Source of the DNA: DATLGB01 sp963726825
Lineage (GTDB): Bacteria > Actinomycetota > Thermoleophilia > Solirubrobacterales > Solirubrobacteraceae
Assembly (NCBI GenBank): GCA_963726825.1
Contig: CAVSDT010000002.1
Span: forward strand, 1,364,001 to 1,428,000
Direction of reading: 5' to 3'
Length of the DNA stretch: 64,000 nucleotides
Below are positions 1 through 7,645 of this stretch, one piece after another; within the stretch, counting starts at the first letter, position 1, and each line of letters opens with the position of its first letter. The translations under genes and the position numbers were made by a program. The notes below the pieces were generated by a model that was given only the letters and a program-made list of their open reading frames with translations, was not told where the DNA came from and did not search any database.

Positions 1-3
1 AGC

Positions 4-897
4 CTACGCCGCCGAGACGGGCCCGGCGTCTTCCGGATCGCCGCAGTCGGGGCAGTCGGCGCGCCGTGACGTGCTGACGTGCAGGAACGTGCCGGTGGCC
101 AGATCGACCTGGGTGAAGGCGTCCAGCTGCGGCTCGCCCCAGCCCGACAGGAGCTTGAGCGCCTCGAAGCCCATCAGGCTCCCGACGACGCCCGCGGCAG
201 GCGACAGCAGTCCCTGCTCGGCGCAGGACGGCCGGTTGCCGGGTGGCGGCGGAGCCGGGAACGCGCAGCGATAGCAGGCGCTCTCCCCCGGCCGGATCGC
301 GAGCATGAGGCCCGCGACGCCGCCGACCCCGCCCTCGACGAGGTCGACCCCCGCGTCGCAGCAGGCGCGGTTGACGAGGTAGCGCGTGTCGAAGGCGTCG
401 GTGCAGTCCACGACGAGGTCGTGGCCCACGATCAGGCCATCGACGTTGTCGGGCTCCACCCGCATCAGGTACGGCTCGACCAGCACCTCCGTGTTGGCCA
501 TCTGGAGCTTCGCGACGGCGGAGTGCACCTTGGGCATGCCGATGTCCGTCATCGAGTGCAGGTGCTGGCGCGGGAGGTTGGAGACCTCGACGGCGTCGTG
601 GTCGACGATGCCGACCCGGCCGACCCCGGCGCCGACGAGCGTCTGCGCCACCGGCCCGCCGAGCGCGCCGGCGCCGATCACCAGCGCGGAGGCGTCGCGG
701 AGGTTGAGCTGCTCGGCCTCACCCCAGCCGTCGAGCACGAACTGCCGCGAGTAGCGCAGCTGCTCCTGGTCGGAGAACGCGCTCGCCGGCGGCTTGAGCA
801 CGTGCTCGGCGGACTTCTTCGTCTCTGCCACCTCGAAGCCGGCCCTGGCCACCGAGCGGGCGGCGGCGCGGAACATGCCCCGGCGCGAGGAGCCCAT
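4..897 (-). CDS. MoeB/ThiF-family adenylyltransferase (E1-like)
   Basis: This 297-aa protein belongs to the HesA/MoeB/ThiF family, which adenylates the C-terminal glycine of a ubiquitin-like sulfur carrier in molybdopterin, thiamine or cysteine synthesis. A Rossmann nucleotide loop (VIGAGALGG) lies near residues 73-81, an Arg-rich adenylation loop (NLPRQ) follows, and two CxxC pairs (CYRC and CPDC) supply the structural zinc. A cysteine in SCAEQG matches the family catalytic cysteine. There is no C-terminal rhodanese domain. The ATG overlaps the stop of the upstream TusA-like gene by one base (TGATG), so the two are translationally coupled. The cysK-tusA-moeB order suggests sulfur transfer. 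Which carrier protein it activates cannot be told; none is encoded next to it. Confidence 0.88.
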   Translation of the reverse strand: MGSSRRGMFRAAARSVARAGFEVAETKKSAEHVLKPPASAFSDQEQLRYSRQFVLDGWGEAEQLNLRDASALVIGAGALGGPVAQTLVGAGVGRVGIVDHDAVEVSNLPRQHLHSMTDIGMPKVHSAVAKLQMANTEVLVEPYLMRVEPDNVDGLIVGHDLVVDCTDAFDTRYLVNRACCDAGVDLVEGGVGGVAGLMLAIRPGESACYRCAFPAPPPPGNRPSCAEQGLLSPAAGVVGSLMGFEALKLLSGWGEPQLDAFTQVDLATGTFLHVSTSRRADCPDCGDPEDAGPVSAA

Positions 898-1109
898 CAG
901 CCGGCCCGCACGATCGTGACGACGGTCCCCTCGACGGTCACGCCGTGCCCGGCCTCCCGCGCCGAGCGCGGGACGTTCTCGAGCGCCTCACCCGGTGGGC
1001 AGGCGACCGCGAGCGCGGCACCGGCGGGCAGCCGGTCGAGCGCGAGCTTGGTCCGCACCCAGGTCATGGGGCAGCGCAGGTCGGTGACGTCGAGCTGCGT
1101 CGGAGCCAT
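897..1109 (-). CDS. TusA-like sulfur carrier protein
   Basis: This 70-aa protein carries the TusA/SirA signature: after the first beta strand comes the LRCPM motif (Cys13), followed by an amphipathic helix and a short alpha/beta fold. In the family this cysteine carries persulfide sulfur to tRNA thiolation, molybdopterin or other acceptors. The family start (MAPTQLD) at 1109 was chosen; a longer open frame continues upstream but reads antisense-like arginine-rich sequence. A TAGCCT box 8 nt before the ATG may be a -10 element of a leaderless transcript. It lies between cysK and a MoeB/ThiF-like gene, overlapping the latter by one base, so a role in passing sulfur from cysteine metabolism to a carrier is likely but inferred. 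Confidence 0.85.
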   Translation of the reverse strand: MAPTQLDVTDLRCPMTWVRTKLALDRLPAGAALAVACPPGEALENVPRSAREAGHGVTVEGTVVTIVRAG

Positions 1110-1129
1110 GAGCCCCCAGGCTACGCCCG

Positions 1130-2080
1130 TCAGCGGCCGACGGTCGCCGGCGCCTCGGGCGCGAAGAACGCCGCCGAGACGTAGCGCTCGCCGGAGTCGG
1201 GCAGCACGACGGCGATCCGCTGACCGGCGTGCTCGGGCCGGGCGGCGACCTCGAGGGCGACGTGCATCGCCGCCCCGCAGGAGATGCCGGCCAGGACGCC
1301 CTCGCGGCGGGCGGCGAGGTGGGCGGTGTCGATGGCGTCGTCGTCGGAGACCGCGACGATCTCGTCGACGAGCTCGAGGTCGAGCACGGGCGGGACGAAG
1401 CCGGCGCCGATGCCCTGGATCCGGTGCGGGCCGGGCGCGCCGCCCGACAGCACGGCGGAGGTCTGCGGCTCGCAGGCGATCACCCTGCAGCGCGGGTTGC
1501 GCTCCTTGAGGAAGCGGCCGGTGCCGGTGAGCGTCCCGCCCGTCCCGACGCCGCAGACGAGCACGTCGACGTCCTCGTCGAGGTCGGCCCACAGCTCGGG
1601 GCCGGTGCCGGTGTAGTGCGCGAGCGGGTTGGCCGGATTGGAGAACTGGTCGGGAAGCCAGACGTCGTCCTGGCGGGCCAGCGCCTGGGCGGCGGCGACC
1701 GCCTCGTTCATCCCGCCGAGCGACTCCGTCACGTGGACCTGGGCGCCGTAGAGGCGCAGCAGGGCCTCGCGCTCGCGGCTCATCCCCTGCGGCAGCGTGA
1801 GGACGATCTCGTACCCGCGCGCGGCGGCGACGAAGGCGAGGGCGATGCCCGTGTTGCCCGAGGTGGCCTCGACGATCGTGGTGCGGCCCGGCTGGATGCG
1901 GCCCTCCCGCTCGGCTGCGTCGACCATCGCGACGCCGATGCGGTCCTTGACGGACCCGCCGGGGTTGAACATCTCGAGCTTGGCGAACACCCGCGCGCCG
2001 CCCTCGGGGGCGAGCCTGGCCAGCTCGACCATCGGCGTGCGGCCGACGTGATCGGCAATGTTGACCGGGATTCGGGGCAT
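1130..2080 (-). CDS. cysK: cysteine synthase (O-acetylserine sulfhydrylase)
   Basis: This 316-aa PLP enzyme is of the CysK/CysM family, which makes L-cysteine from O-acetylserine and sulfide in the cytoplasm. The PLP lysine sits in FNPGGSVKDRIG (about residues 35-46), the substrate loop reads TSGNTGIAL, and the phosphate-binding glycine loop reads GTGGTLTG. Length is normal for the family. The start MPRIPVNIADHVG at 2080 fits homologues better than the further-upstream start of the open frame. A TAGGCT box lies 11 nt before the ATG. The tusA-like and moeB-like genes follow with a 20-nt gap, forming a small sulfur operon. CysM or cystathionine beta-synthase-like specificity cannot be excluded from sequence alone. 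Confidence 0.92.
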   Translation of the reverse strand: MPRIPVNIADHVGRTPMVELARLAPEGGARVFAKLEMFNPGGSVKDRIGVAMVDAAEREGRIQPGRTTIVEATSGNTGIALAFVAAARGYEIVLTLPQGMSREREALLRLYGAQVHVTESLGGMNEAVAAAQALARQDDVWLPDQFSNPANPLAHYTGTGPELWADLDEDVDVLVCGVGTGGTLTGTGRFLKERNPRCRVIACEPQTSAVLSGGAPGPHRIQGIGAGFVPPVLDLELVDEIVAVSDDDAIDTAHLAARREGVLAGISCGAAMHVALEVAARPEHAGQRIAVVLPDSGERYVSAAFFAPEAPATVGR

Positions 2081-2114
2081 TCGCCCGTCCCAGCCTACCG
2101 ACGGGGTGGAGACG

Positions 2115-2387
2115 CTACGCGACGAGTGCGCGGAAGCCGGCCTGCGCGGCCTGCTCGCGGGCCTCGCGCTGAATGGCGACGGCCTGCGCGGCACGAACGA
2201 ACTCCCGGCCGTCCGTCGCCACTTCCTCGGCGTGACCGCTCAGCGTGTGCGAGCAGTACAGGACGGTCTTCTCGCCCTCGCCGGCGTCGACGACGAAGCA
2301 CGCGACGCCCTCGCCCTTCTCGAGCGGGTCGAGGATGTTGGAGACGTACTGCGGGTCCTGGTCAGCGGTGTATGGGCAGTCGAGCAT
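2115..2387 (-). CDS. small conserved-looking hypothetical protein
   Basis: This 90-aa protein starts at MLDCPYTADQ (ATG at 2387). It is acidic in its N-terminal half, with cysteines at positions 4, 30 and 45, and ends in an Ala/Gln-rich helix. I recognise no domain. It has no signal peptide or membrane segment. It lies 34 nt upstream of cysK in the same direction and may share its transcript. Coding status rests on typical third-position GC use, the clean start/stop pair and the absence of a better reading frame; the opposite-strand frames here are arginine-rich shadows. A link to sulfur metabolism is only a guess from position. Confidence 0.6.
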   Translation of the reverse strand: MLDCPYTADQDPQYVSNILDPLEKGEGVACFVVDAGEGEKTVLYCSHTLSGHAEEVATDGREFVRAAQAVAIQREAREQAAQAGFRALVA

Positions 2388-2528
2388 CCTGCACCGTGGA
2401 TACCCCGTTGCGGCGTCTGCGAACCCGGATCGGGCGCAGGCGCGCCCGTCGGGGGTCGGCGCCGCGCGAGCCGGATCGCGGCGCGCCACGTCGCGCGCCG
2501 AGCGCCTCGGGGCTGCGATCCTCTCCGG

Positions 2529-3284
2529 GTGCACGATCCGCTCGGGGACTACGCGAACCGCCTCGGGCGCCCGCAGGGCCCGGTGCTCCGCAGCCTCGGC
2601 CTCGTCGTCCCCGGCGTGCGCAGGGTGGCTGCGCAGATCGAGCCCTACGCCGCCGCCTGGGCCGCGGCCAACCGCGAGGCCCTGGCGGCCGACGGGCCGC
2701 TCTGGGTGGCCTTGGGCGACTCGATGTCGCAGGGCATCGGCGCCTCCGCGTGGGACGCCGGATGGGTCGGCCGCGTCCGCGACGCGCTCGTCACCCGCGG
2801 AGAGGCGCACCGCGTCGTGAACCTCTCGGCCAGCGGCGCGCGCACGCAGGACGTCGTGGAGGCCCAGCTGCCCCTCATGGGCCGTCTCGGCGTCACCCCG
2901 GATCTCGTCACCGTGCTCGTCGGGGCCAACGACCTCGGCTCCCGCGCCCGGCGCGCCCGGTTGCTCGAGGCCTGGGACCGCCTGATCGCCCTGCTGCCGG
3001 ACGCGTCCGTCGTCGCCACCATGCCCCAACCGGTCGCTGCGGCCCACGCCGTCAACGAGGCGATCGGCGACGCCGTGCGCGACCGCGGCTTCGTCCCCGT
3101 GACGGTCGACATCGGCTGGCGTGGCCGACTCGCCGAGGACCACTTCCACCCCAACGACGCGGGCTACGAGCTGATCGCGGAGGCGTTCATCGAGGCGATC
3201 GGGGCGGCCCGCCACGACGCCGGCGACGGGGCGGGACCGGTCGCGGCCGGTGCTCCCCGCCAGCCGTCGGCGCGACGGCGCTAG
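2529..3284 (+). CDS. SGNH/GDSL-family hydrolase
   Basis: This is a 251-aa esterase/lipase-type hydrolase. The nucleophile block reads ALGDSMSQGIG (Ser65), the oxyanion block GANDLG contains the conserved Asn, and the C-terminal DHFHPNDAGY block gives the catalytic Asp and His. No signal peptide precedes the first block, so it is probably cytoplasmic. The GTG at 2529 was chosen because upstream codons are arginine-rich and unlike the family. The last 25 residues are a low-complexity Ala/Gly/Arg tail. Neighbours are unrelated: it diverges from the small hypothetical gene and converges with the Rrf2 regulator. The substrate (acyl ester, thioester or sugar acetate) cannot be told. Confidence 0.85.
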   Translation: MHDPLGDYANRLGRPQGPVLRSLGLVVPGVRRVAAQIEPYAAAWAAANREALAADGPLWVALGDSMSQGIGASAWDAGWVGRVRDALVTRGEAHRVVNLSASGARTQDVVEAQLPLMGRLGVTPDLVTVLVGANDLGSRARRARLLEAWDRLIALLPDASVVATMPQPVAAAHAVNEAIGDAVRDRGFVPVTVDIGWRGRLAEDHFHPNDAGYELIAEAFIEAIGAARHDAGDGAGPVAAGAPRQPSARRR

Positions 3285-3349
3285 GCGCGCAGCCGTCCGC
3301 AGTCCCCGCCGCTCCCCGGCCACGCCGGCCATCGCGTTCCGGGTTGCCC

Positions 3350-3381
3350 CGGGTTGCAGATCGGCTACCCGGTGCAACCCG
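3350..3381. repeat. 9-bp perfect inverted repeat between convergent genes
   Basis: CGGGTTGCA at 3350-3358 and TGCAACCCG at 3373-3381 form a perfect 9-bp stem with a 14-nt loop. A further partial copy of the left arm (CGGGTTGC) lies just upstream. It occupies the 139-bp gap between the GDSL hydrolase (plus) and the Rrf2 gene (minus), so it may act as a bidirectional terminator, although no T-run follows. The rest of the gap shows nothing recognisable. Confidence 0.5.
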
Positions 3382-3423
3382 CTTCGGATCGCTGCCACGG
3401 CTCGAGATCCGAGGCGGCTCCCG

Positions 3424-3816
3424 CTAGATGTGGTACATCACCGCGCCCGCGGCGCGGGATTCACGCTCGGCCACGTCCGCGATGGTGTCCTTCGCCAGCA
3501 CCGCCCGGGCGGCTGCGGCGGCCTCCGCGAAGACCGACTCCGCGCCACCGCCGACGCGGCCGTCCAGCAGCTCGACGACCTCCAGGACGGTGATGTCGGC
3601 CGGAGCGCGTTCGAAGGCGTAGCCGCCGCGCACGCCGCGCTGGGAGCGCAGGAGGCCGGCGCGCCGGAGGTTCGCGAAGAGCTGCTCCAGGACCTGGACG
3701 GGGACGTCGCGACGGCGGGCGAGCTCGGCGAGCGGGACGGGGCCGTCGCCGCCGATCAGCGCCAGCTCGGTCAGGGCGCGGAGGGCGTAGGGCGACTTGG
3801 TGGTGATCGACAGCAT
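3424..3816 (-). CDS. Rrf2-family transcriptional regulator without the Fe-S cysteines
   Basis: This 130-aa protein is an Rrf2 winged-helix regulator. It begins with the family N-terminus (MLSITTKSPYALRALTELAL), contains the recognition helix region and the wing (SQRGVRGGYAFERAP), and ends in a dimerisation helix. It has no cysteine, so it cannot bind an iron-sulfur cluster as IscR, NsrR or RsrR do. It therefore resembles CymR-type or other cluster-free members. CymR senses cysteine synthesis, and cysK lies 1.3 kb away, but a regulatory link is only suggested. It is divergent from the VanZ-like gene with 12 bp between the starts. A TAGCAT box lies 12 nt before its ATG. Confidence 0.85.
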   Translation of the reverse strand: MLSITTKSPYALRALTELALIGGDGPVPLAELARRRDVPVQVLEQLFANLRRAGLLRSQRGVRGGYAFERAPADITVLEVVELLDGRVGGGAESVFAEAAAAARAVLAKDTIADVAERESRAAGAVMYHI

Positions 3817-3828
3817 CGGGTGTCCGCG

Positions 3829-4194
3829 ATGCTACCTCCGATGCCCGTGGCCCTCCTGCGCTTCGCGCCGCCCATCGCGCTCATGGCGGTGATCTTCCTC
3901 CTGTCGGCGCAGCCGGGCCTGTCGAGCGGGCTCTCCTGGGACTTCTACCTGCGCAAGGCGGCGCACATGACGGAGTACGCGCTGCTCGCGCTGCTGTGGT
4001 GGCGCGCGTTCCGGTTCGAGCGGCTGCCGGTGGCGGCGGTCATCGCCCTCGCCTACGCCGCGACCGACGAGCTGCACCAGACGACGGTGACCGGGCGCCA
4101 CGGCTCGCCGGTCGACTGGGCGATCGACGCCGGCGGGGTGGCGATCGGGGTGCTCGTCGCGCGGGAGCTCCGGCGCCGGCACCGGCGTCCGTGA
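3829..4194 (+). CDS. VanZ-like membrane protein
   Basis: This small membrane protein of about 121 aa has three to four hydrophobic segments. It carries VanZ-family features: a KAAHMTEYALLALLWWR segment and a DELHQ motif followed by GRHGSPVDWAIDAGG. VanZ family members are found in glycopeptide resistance clusters, but most chromosomal members have no assigned function. An alternative ATG at 3841 gives 117 aa and fits the family start equally well. It is monocistronic, divergent from the Rrf2 gene and followed by an SDR gene. Confidence 0.8.
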   Translation: MLPPMPVALLRFAPPIALMAVIFLLSAQPGLSSGLSWDFYLRKAAHMTEYALLALLWWRAFRFERLPVAAVIALAYAATDELHQTTVTGRHGSPVDWAIDAGGVAIGVLVARELRRRHRRP

Positions 4195-4219
4195 ACGTCC
4201 GTGTGCTTTGATCGTCGGC

Positions 4220-5134
4220 ATGGCGGATCGCCCCCTCGCGGACACCGTCGCGCTCGTGGCCGGCGCCACCCGCGGCTGTGGTCGCGCGATCGCCGTCGAG
4301 CTCGGCGCGCTCGGGGCCACCGTGTACGGGACCGGGCGAAGCACGCGCGCCGGGCGCTCCCCCATGGACCGGCCGGAGACCATCGAGGAGACCGCCGAGC
4401 GCGTCACGGCGGCGGGCGGCACGGGGATCGCCGTGCGCTGCGACCACGCCGATCCCGCGGACGTCGCCGCGCTCGTCGCCCGCATCGAGGCCGACCACGG
4501 CCGCCTCGACGTCCTCGTCAACGACGTCTGGGGCGGTGATCCGCTCGTGGCGTGGGGCAAGCCGCTCTGGAAGCACCCGCTCGACGCGACCCTCGCCGTC
4601 GTGCGCAACGGCATCGAGACGCATCTGATCACGAGTCACCACGCGATCCCGCTGCTGCTGCGCAGCGACAGCGGCCTCCTGATCGAGGTCGGCGACGGCA
4701 AGGGCGGCGTCCCCTATCGCGGCGTCGTGGCCTACGACACCGTCAAGGAGGCGGTCGTGCGCCTCGGCCTCGCGCTGCACGAGGAGCTGCGCCCCCATGG
4801 CGCCACGGCGCTCACCGTCACCCCGGGCTTCCTGCGCTCGGAGGCGATGCTCGAGGCGTTCGGCGTCACCGAGGCCACCTGGCGCGATGCGGCGCAGGCC
4901 GGCGGCGGCTACTTCGCCTACTCCGAGACACCCCATCTCCTCGGCCGCGGCGTGGCCGCGCTGGCCGCCGATCCGGATCGGGCGCGCTTCGGCGGCCGGT
5001 GCCTGGGATCCTGGGACCTCCTGCGCGAGTACGACCTCACCGACGCCGACGGGGAGCGGCCGGACTGGGGCGCCGTGGATGCCGAGGCACGCGGATCCGT
5101 CGCGGAGGACGGCCACCCCGGCGCCGAGGGCTGA
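4220..5134 (+). CDS. short-chain dehydrogenase/reductase (SDR)
   Basis: This 304-aa NAD(P)-dependent SDR has the coenzyme loop GATRGCGRAIA near residues 15-25. The catalytic Tyr and Lys are in YDTVK. The expected NNAG element is replaced by NDVWGG, and the Ser position is shifted (EVGDGKG), so it belongs to an atypical subgroup with a longer C-terminus than classical 250-aa SDRs. The ATG at 4220 is preferred over a TTG 12 nt upstream, because it is preceded at 7 nt by a TTTGAT box resembling a -10 element. The substrate is unknown. It is monocistronic and convergent with the HDOD-LuxR gene. Confidence 0.82.
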   Translation: MADRPLADTVALVAGATRGCGRAIAVELGALGATVYGTGRSTRAGRSPMDRPETIEETAERVTAAGGTGIAVRCDHADPADVAALVARIEADHGRLDVLVNDVWGGDPLVAWGKPLWKHPLDATLAVVRNGIETHLITSHHAIPLLLRSDSGLLIEVGDGKGGVPYRGVVAYDTVKEAVVRLGLALHEELRPHGATALTVTPGFLRSEAMLEAFGVTEATWRDAAQAGGGYFAYSETPHLLGRGVAALAADPDRARFGGRCLGSWDLLREYDLTDADGERPDWGAVDAEARGSVAEDGHPGAEG

Positions 5135-5159
5135 TGCCGTGCCCGCTTCGGCAGCGGGC

Positions 5160-6239
5160 CTACAGCCAGCCGCGCTCGGTGGCGGTCAGGACCGCCTGTG
5201 CGCGGTCGACGGCGCCGAGCTTGCCGTAGATGTTGTGCAGGTGGGTGCGCACGGTGCTCGTGGAGAGCGCGAGCTCGTGGGCGATCTGCTTGTAGACCAT
5301 CCCCTGCGCGAGGCGCTTGAGGACCTCGAGCTCGCGGCCCGACAGCGGGCACGGCTCCACCGACCGTGGGCGCCTGGTGGTCTCGTAGGGCAGCTGGTAG
5401 AGCACGGCGCGCAGCTCGGCCGGCCCGAAGCCGACGCACTGGGCGGCACGCAGGAGCTCTGACGGCGAGACCGCGGCGCCCTGGCCGTAGTGGGCGATCA
5501 TGTCGGCGAGACGGACGAAGGCGGCGTCGCCCTCGGCGTCCTCGGCGTGATGGCGCTCGATCGCGGAGGCGACGGCCGACGGCAGGCCCCAGCGGCGGGC
5601 GAGCACGCCGCCGACGAGGGCGTGGTCGACGCCGAGCTCGCGGCGCTCCATGTGGATGCGCTCCTCCGGCGTGCGGGCCGCGCCGTGGATCTGGCGCGGG
5701 TAGCCGGGGTAGGCCTGCATCAGCACCAGCTTGCCGACGTCATGGAGCAGCGCCGTGACCAGCAGGCGGTCGCGATGGGGGTACTCGGCGGTGGCGGCGA
5801 GCCGGTCCGCGGCGCGTTGGACCGCGACGGCATGGAGGCGGAAGCGCTCGGGAGCGGCGTCCCAGACGGTGCCGCGCTCGAAGAAGTCGAAGGTCTCGGT
5901 GCGCTGCACCAACCGGCTGACGGCCTCCGGGGTGAGGACGTCGACGGCCTCCACGATGCTCTCGACCCGGCCGCGGGAGCGCCCGTCGACCGTGTTGGCG
6001 AGCCGGAGGACGGCGATCACCAGGGAGACGTCGGACTCGATGGCCGACACGAGCTCCCCGGCGGAGGGCCGGTCCTCGGCCACGAGGGCGAGGACGCGGT
6101 CACGCGACTCGCTGAGGGCCGGGAAGCGCTCGAGCGCCTCGAAGGCGGCGGTGAGCCGCTGGCCGTGACCACCCGGGCGGGGCATGGGGACGCGGCTCGC
6201 CGAGGACGGCTCGATGGCTCTGGGGGCAGTCACGGACAT
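5160..6239 (-). CDS. HDOD/HD domain protein with C-terminal LuxR-type DNA-binding domain
   Basis: This is a 359-aa signalling protein. Residues about 35-250 form an HDOD-type domain that keeps an intact HD dyad in LLHDVGK (residues 165-170). A second histidine-rich stretch, IERHHAED, lies near 228-235. Residues 297-359 are a LuxR/GerE helix-turn-helix (PLSGRELEVLKRLAQG, then STSTVRTHLHNIYGKL). The fusion implies a one-component switch in which the HDOD region controls DNA binding. Many HDOD proteins have lost HD residues, so a retained metal-binding site hints at phosphohydrolase or nucleotide-binding activity, not shown here. It lies downstream of gltX with a 42-nt gap. The ligand and regulon are unknown. 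Confidence 0.82.
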   Translation of the reverse strand: MSVTAPRAIEPSSASRVPMPRPGGHGQRLTAAFEALERFPALSESRDRVLALVAEDRPSAGELVSAIESDVSLVIAVLRLANTVDGRSRGRVESIVEAVDVLTPEAVSRLVQRTETFDFFERGTVWDAAPERFRLHAVAVQRAADRLAATAEYPHRDRLLVTALLHDVGKLVLMQAYPGYPRQIHGAARTPEERIHMERRELGVDHALVGGVLARRWGLPSAVASAIERHHAEDAEGDAAFVRLADMIAHYGQGAAVSPSELLRAAQCVGFGPAELRAVLYQLPYETTRRPRSVEPCPLSGRELEVLKRLAQGMVYKQIAHELALSTSTVRTHLHNIYGKLGAVDRAQAVLTATERGWL

Positions 6240-6281
6240 CTTGCCCTCGCTATCGGCAGGGGGGCCCGGAAGATTGAGCGC

Positions 6282-7619
6282 TTAAGCGTCAGCCGCCACG
6301 GCGTCGATGCGCCGCAGCGTCTCCGCGCGGCCCATGACCGCGACGGTCTCGAACAGCCCGGGTGACACCGGACCGCCGGCGAGCGCGACACGGACGGGCT
6401 GGAAGACCTGCTTGGCCTTGAGTCCCTCGCGCTCCAGGACGGCGCGGAGGGCGGTCTCGATGCCCGCGGGGCTCCAGTCCTCGACGGCCTCGAGGGCCGC
6501 GCGCGCGGCGGCGAGACCGCGGTCGGCGCCCGCGGCGCCGAGGACCTTCTCCCGCGCCTTGGGGTCATCGGCGGGACCGTCGAAGAAGAACCCGGCGAGG
6601 GGCCAGAACTCGTCGAGCGTGGAGATCTTCTCCTGCGTGATGGCGACGACGTCGGCGCGCAGCTGCCGGCCGGTGAGGGCCTCCAGGCGGCGCTGGAGGT
6701 CCTCCACCGACAGCTCTCGCAGGTAGCGGCCGTTCATCCAGCGCAGCTTCGTCTCGTCGAAGACGGCCGGGGAGCGGGAGACGCGGGCGACGTCGAACTG
6801 CGCCTGGAGCTCGGCGGTGGTGAAGAACGTGTCGTCTCCGCCCGACTGGCCCCAGCCGAGCAGCGCGATGTAGTTGATGACCGCCTCGGGCAGGTAGCCG
6901 GCGTCGCGCAGCGCCTGCACGGACGCAGCGCCGTGGCGCTTGGAGAGCTTCTTGCCGTCCGTGCCGTGCAGCAGCGGCAGGTGCGCGTACAGCGGCGGCT
7001 GCTCGCCGAGGGCCTCCAGGAGCAGCTGCTGCTTGGGGGTGTTGGAGTAGTGGTCGGCGCCGCGCACGACGTGGGTGATGCCGGCGTCGAGGTCGTCCGC
7101 CACGACGGCCATGTGGTAGACGGGCGAGCCGTCGGCCCGGGCGATCACGAGGTCGTCCTGCAGGTCGTTGGCGAACGCCGACTCGCCGCGGATGAGGTCG
7201 CGCACGACGGTCACGCCCTCGTCGGGGACGCGCAGGCGGACCGCGCCCTCACCCTCCTCGGTGCCGCGGAAGCCCCGGTTGCCGTGCGCCTCGTGCCAGG
7301 CCTTGACCTGCTCGGGGCCGGCCGTCGAGCGGTAGGCGTGCCCCTCGTCGATCAGCCGCTGGACGAGCTCGGCGTGGCGATCCGCGCGCGCGGACTGGAA
7401 GACGATGTCGCCGTCCCAGTCGATCTGCAGCCAGCGGAGCGCGTCGAGGATCTGCTGCACGTTCTCCTCCGTCGAACGCTCCCGGTCGGTGTCCTCCACG
7501 CGCAGGACGAGCTCCCCGGGCTCGGCCGGGTTGCGCGCCAGCAGCCAGTTGTAGAGGGCCGTGCGGGCGCCGCCGATGTGCAGGGCGCCGGTCGGCGAGG
7601 GAGCGAAGCGGACACGCAT
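6282..7619 (-). CDS. gltX: glutamyl-tRNA synthetase
   Basis: This 445-aa class I aminoacyl-tRNA synthetase charges tRNA-Glu. The HIGH motif appears as APSPTGALHIGG (residues 7-18) and the KMSKS motif as KKLSKRHG (about 223-230). The RVEDTDRERS segment is typical for GluRS. It is slightly shorter than the usual 465-490 aa, with a compact anticodon-binding end. Whether it is discriminating, or also charges tRNA-Gln for GatCAB, cannot be judged here. The ATG is 7 nt from a TACCGT box on the minus strand, inside a perfect palindrome shared with the divergent nfo gene. Confidence 0.95.
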   Translation of the reverse strand: MRVRFAPSPTGALHIGGARTALYNWLLARNPAEPGELVLRVEDTDRERSTEENVQQILDALRWLQIDWDGDIVFQSARADRHAELVQRLIDEGHAYRSTAGPEQVKAWHEAHGNRGFRGTEEGEGAVRLRVPDEGVTVVRDLIRGESAFANDLQDDLVIARADGSPVYHMAVVADDLDAGITHVVRGADHYSNTPKQQLLLEALGEQPPLYAHLPLLHGTDGKKLSKRHGAASVQALRDAGYLPEAVINYIALLGWGQSGGDDTFFTTAELQAQFDVARVSRSPAVFDETKLRWMNGRYLRELSVEDLQRRLEALTGRQLRADVVAITQEKISTLDEFWPLAGFFFDGPADDPKAREKVLGAAGADRGLAAARAALEAVEDWSPAGIETALRAVLEREGLKAKQVFQPVRVALAGGPVSPGLFETVAVMGRAETLRRIDAVAADA

Positions 7620-7624
7620 GCCGG

Positions 7625-7638
7625 GGACGGTACCGTCC
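7625..7638. promoter_or_regulatory. 14-bp perfect palindrome carrying opposed -10-like boxes (gltX/nfo)
   Basis: GGACGGTACCGTCC is a perfect 14-bp palindrome in the middle of the 26-bp gltX-nfo intergenic space. It contains TACCGT on the plus strand (7631-7636, 9 nt before the nfo ATG) and, by symmetry, TACCGT on the minus strand (7627-7632, 7 nt before the gltX ATG). Both fit the actinobacterial -10 pattern TANNNT at leaderless spacing. It could be a symmetric bidirectional promoter, an operator, or both. Confidence 0.55.
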
Positions 7639-7645
7639 GCCCCAC

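Noticed and set aside
897..1592. 231-codon frame containing the TusA-like protein
   Set aside because: The first 161 codons are Arg-rich antisense-like sequence overlapping cysK; TusA homologues begin at the ATG at 1109.
3285..3423. Possible small gene in the GDSL-Rrf2 gap
   Set aside because: No frame has a plausible start with coding bias; only an inverted repeat is seen.
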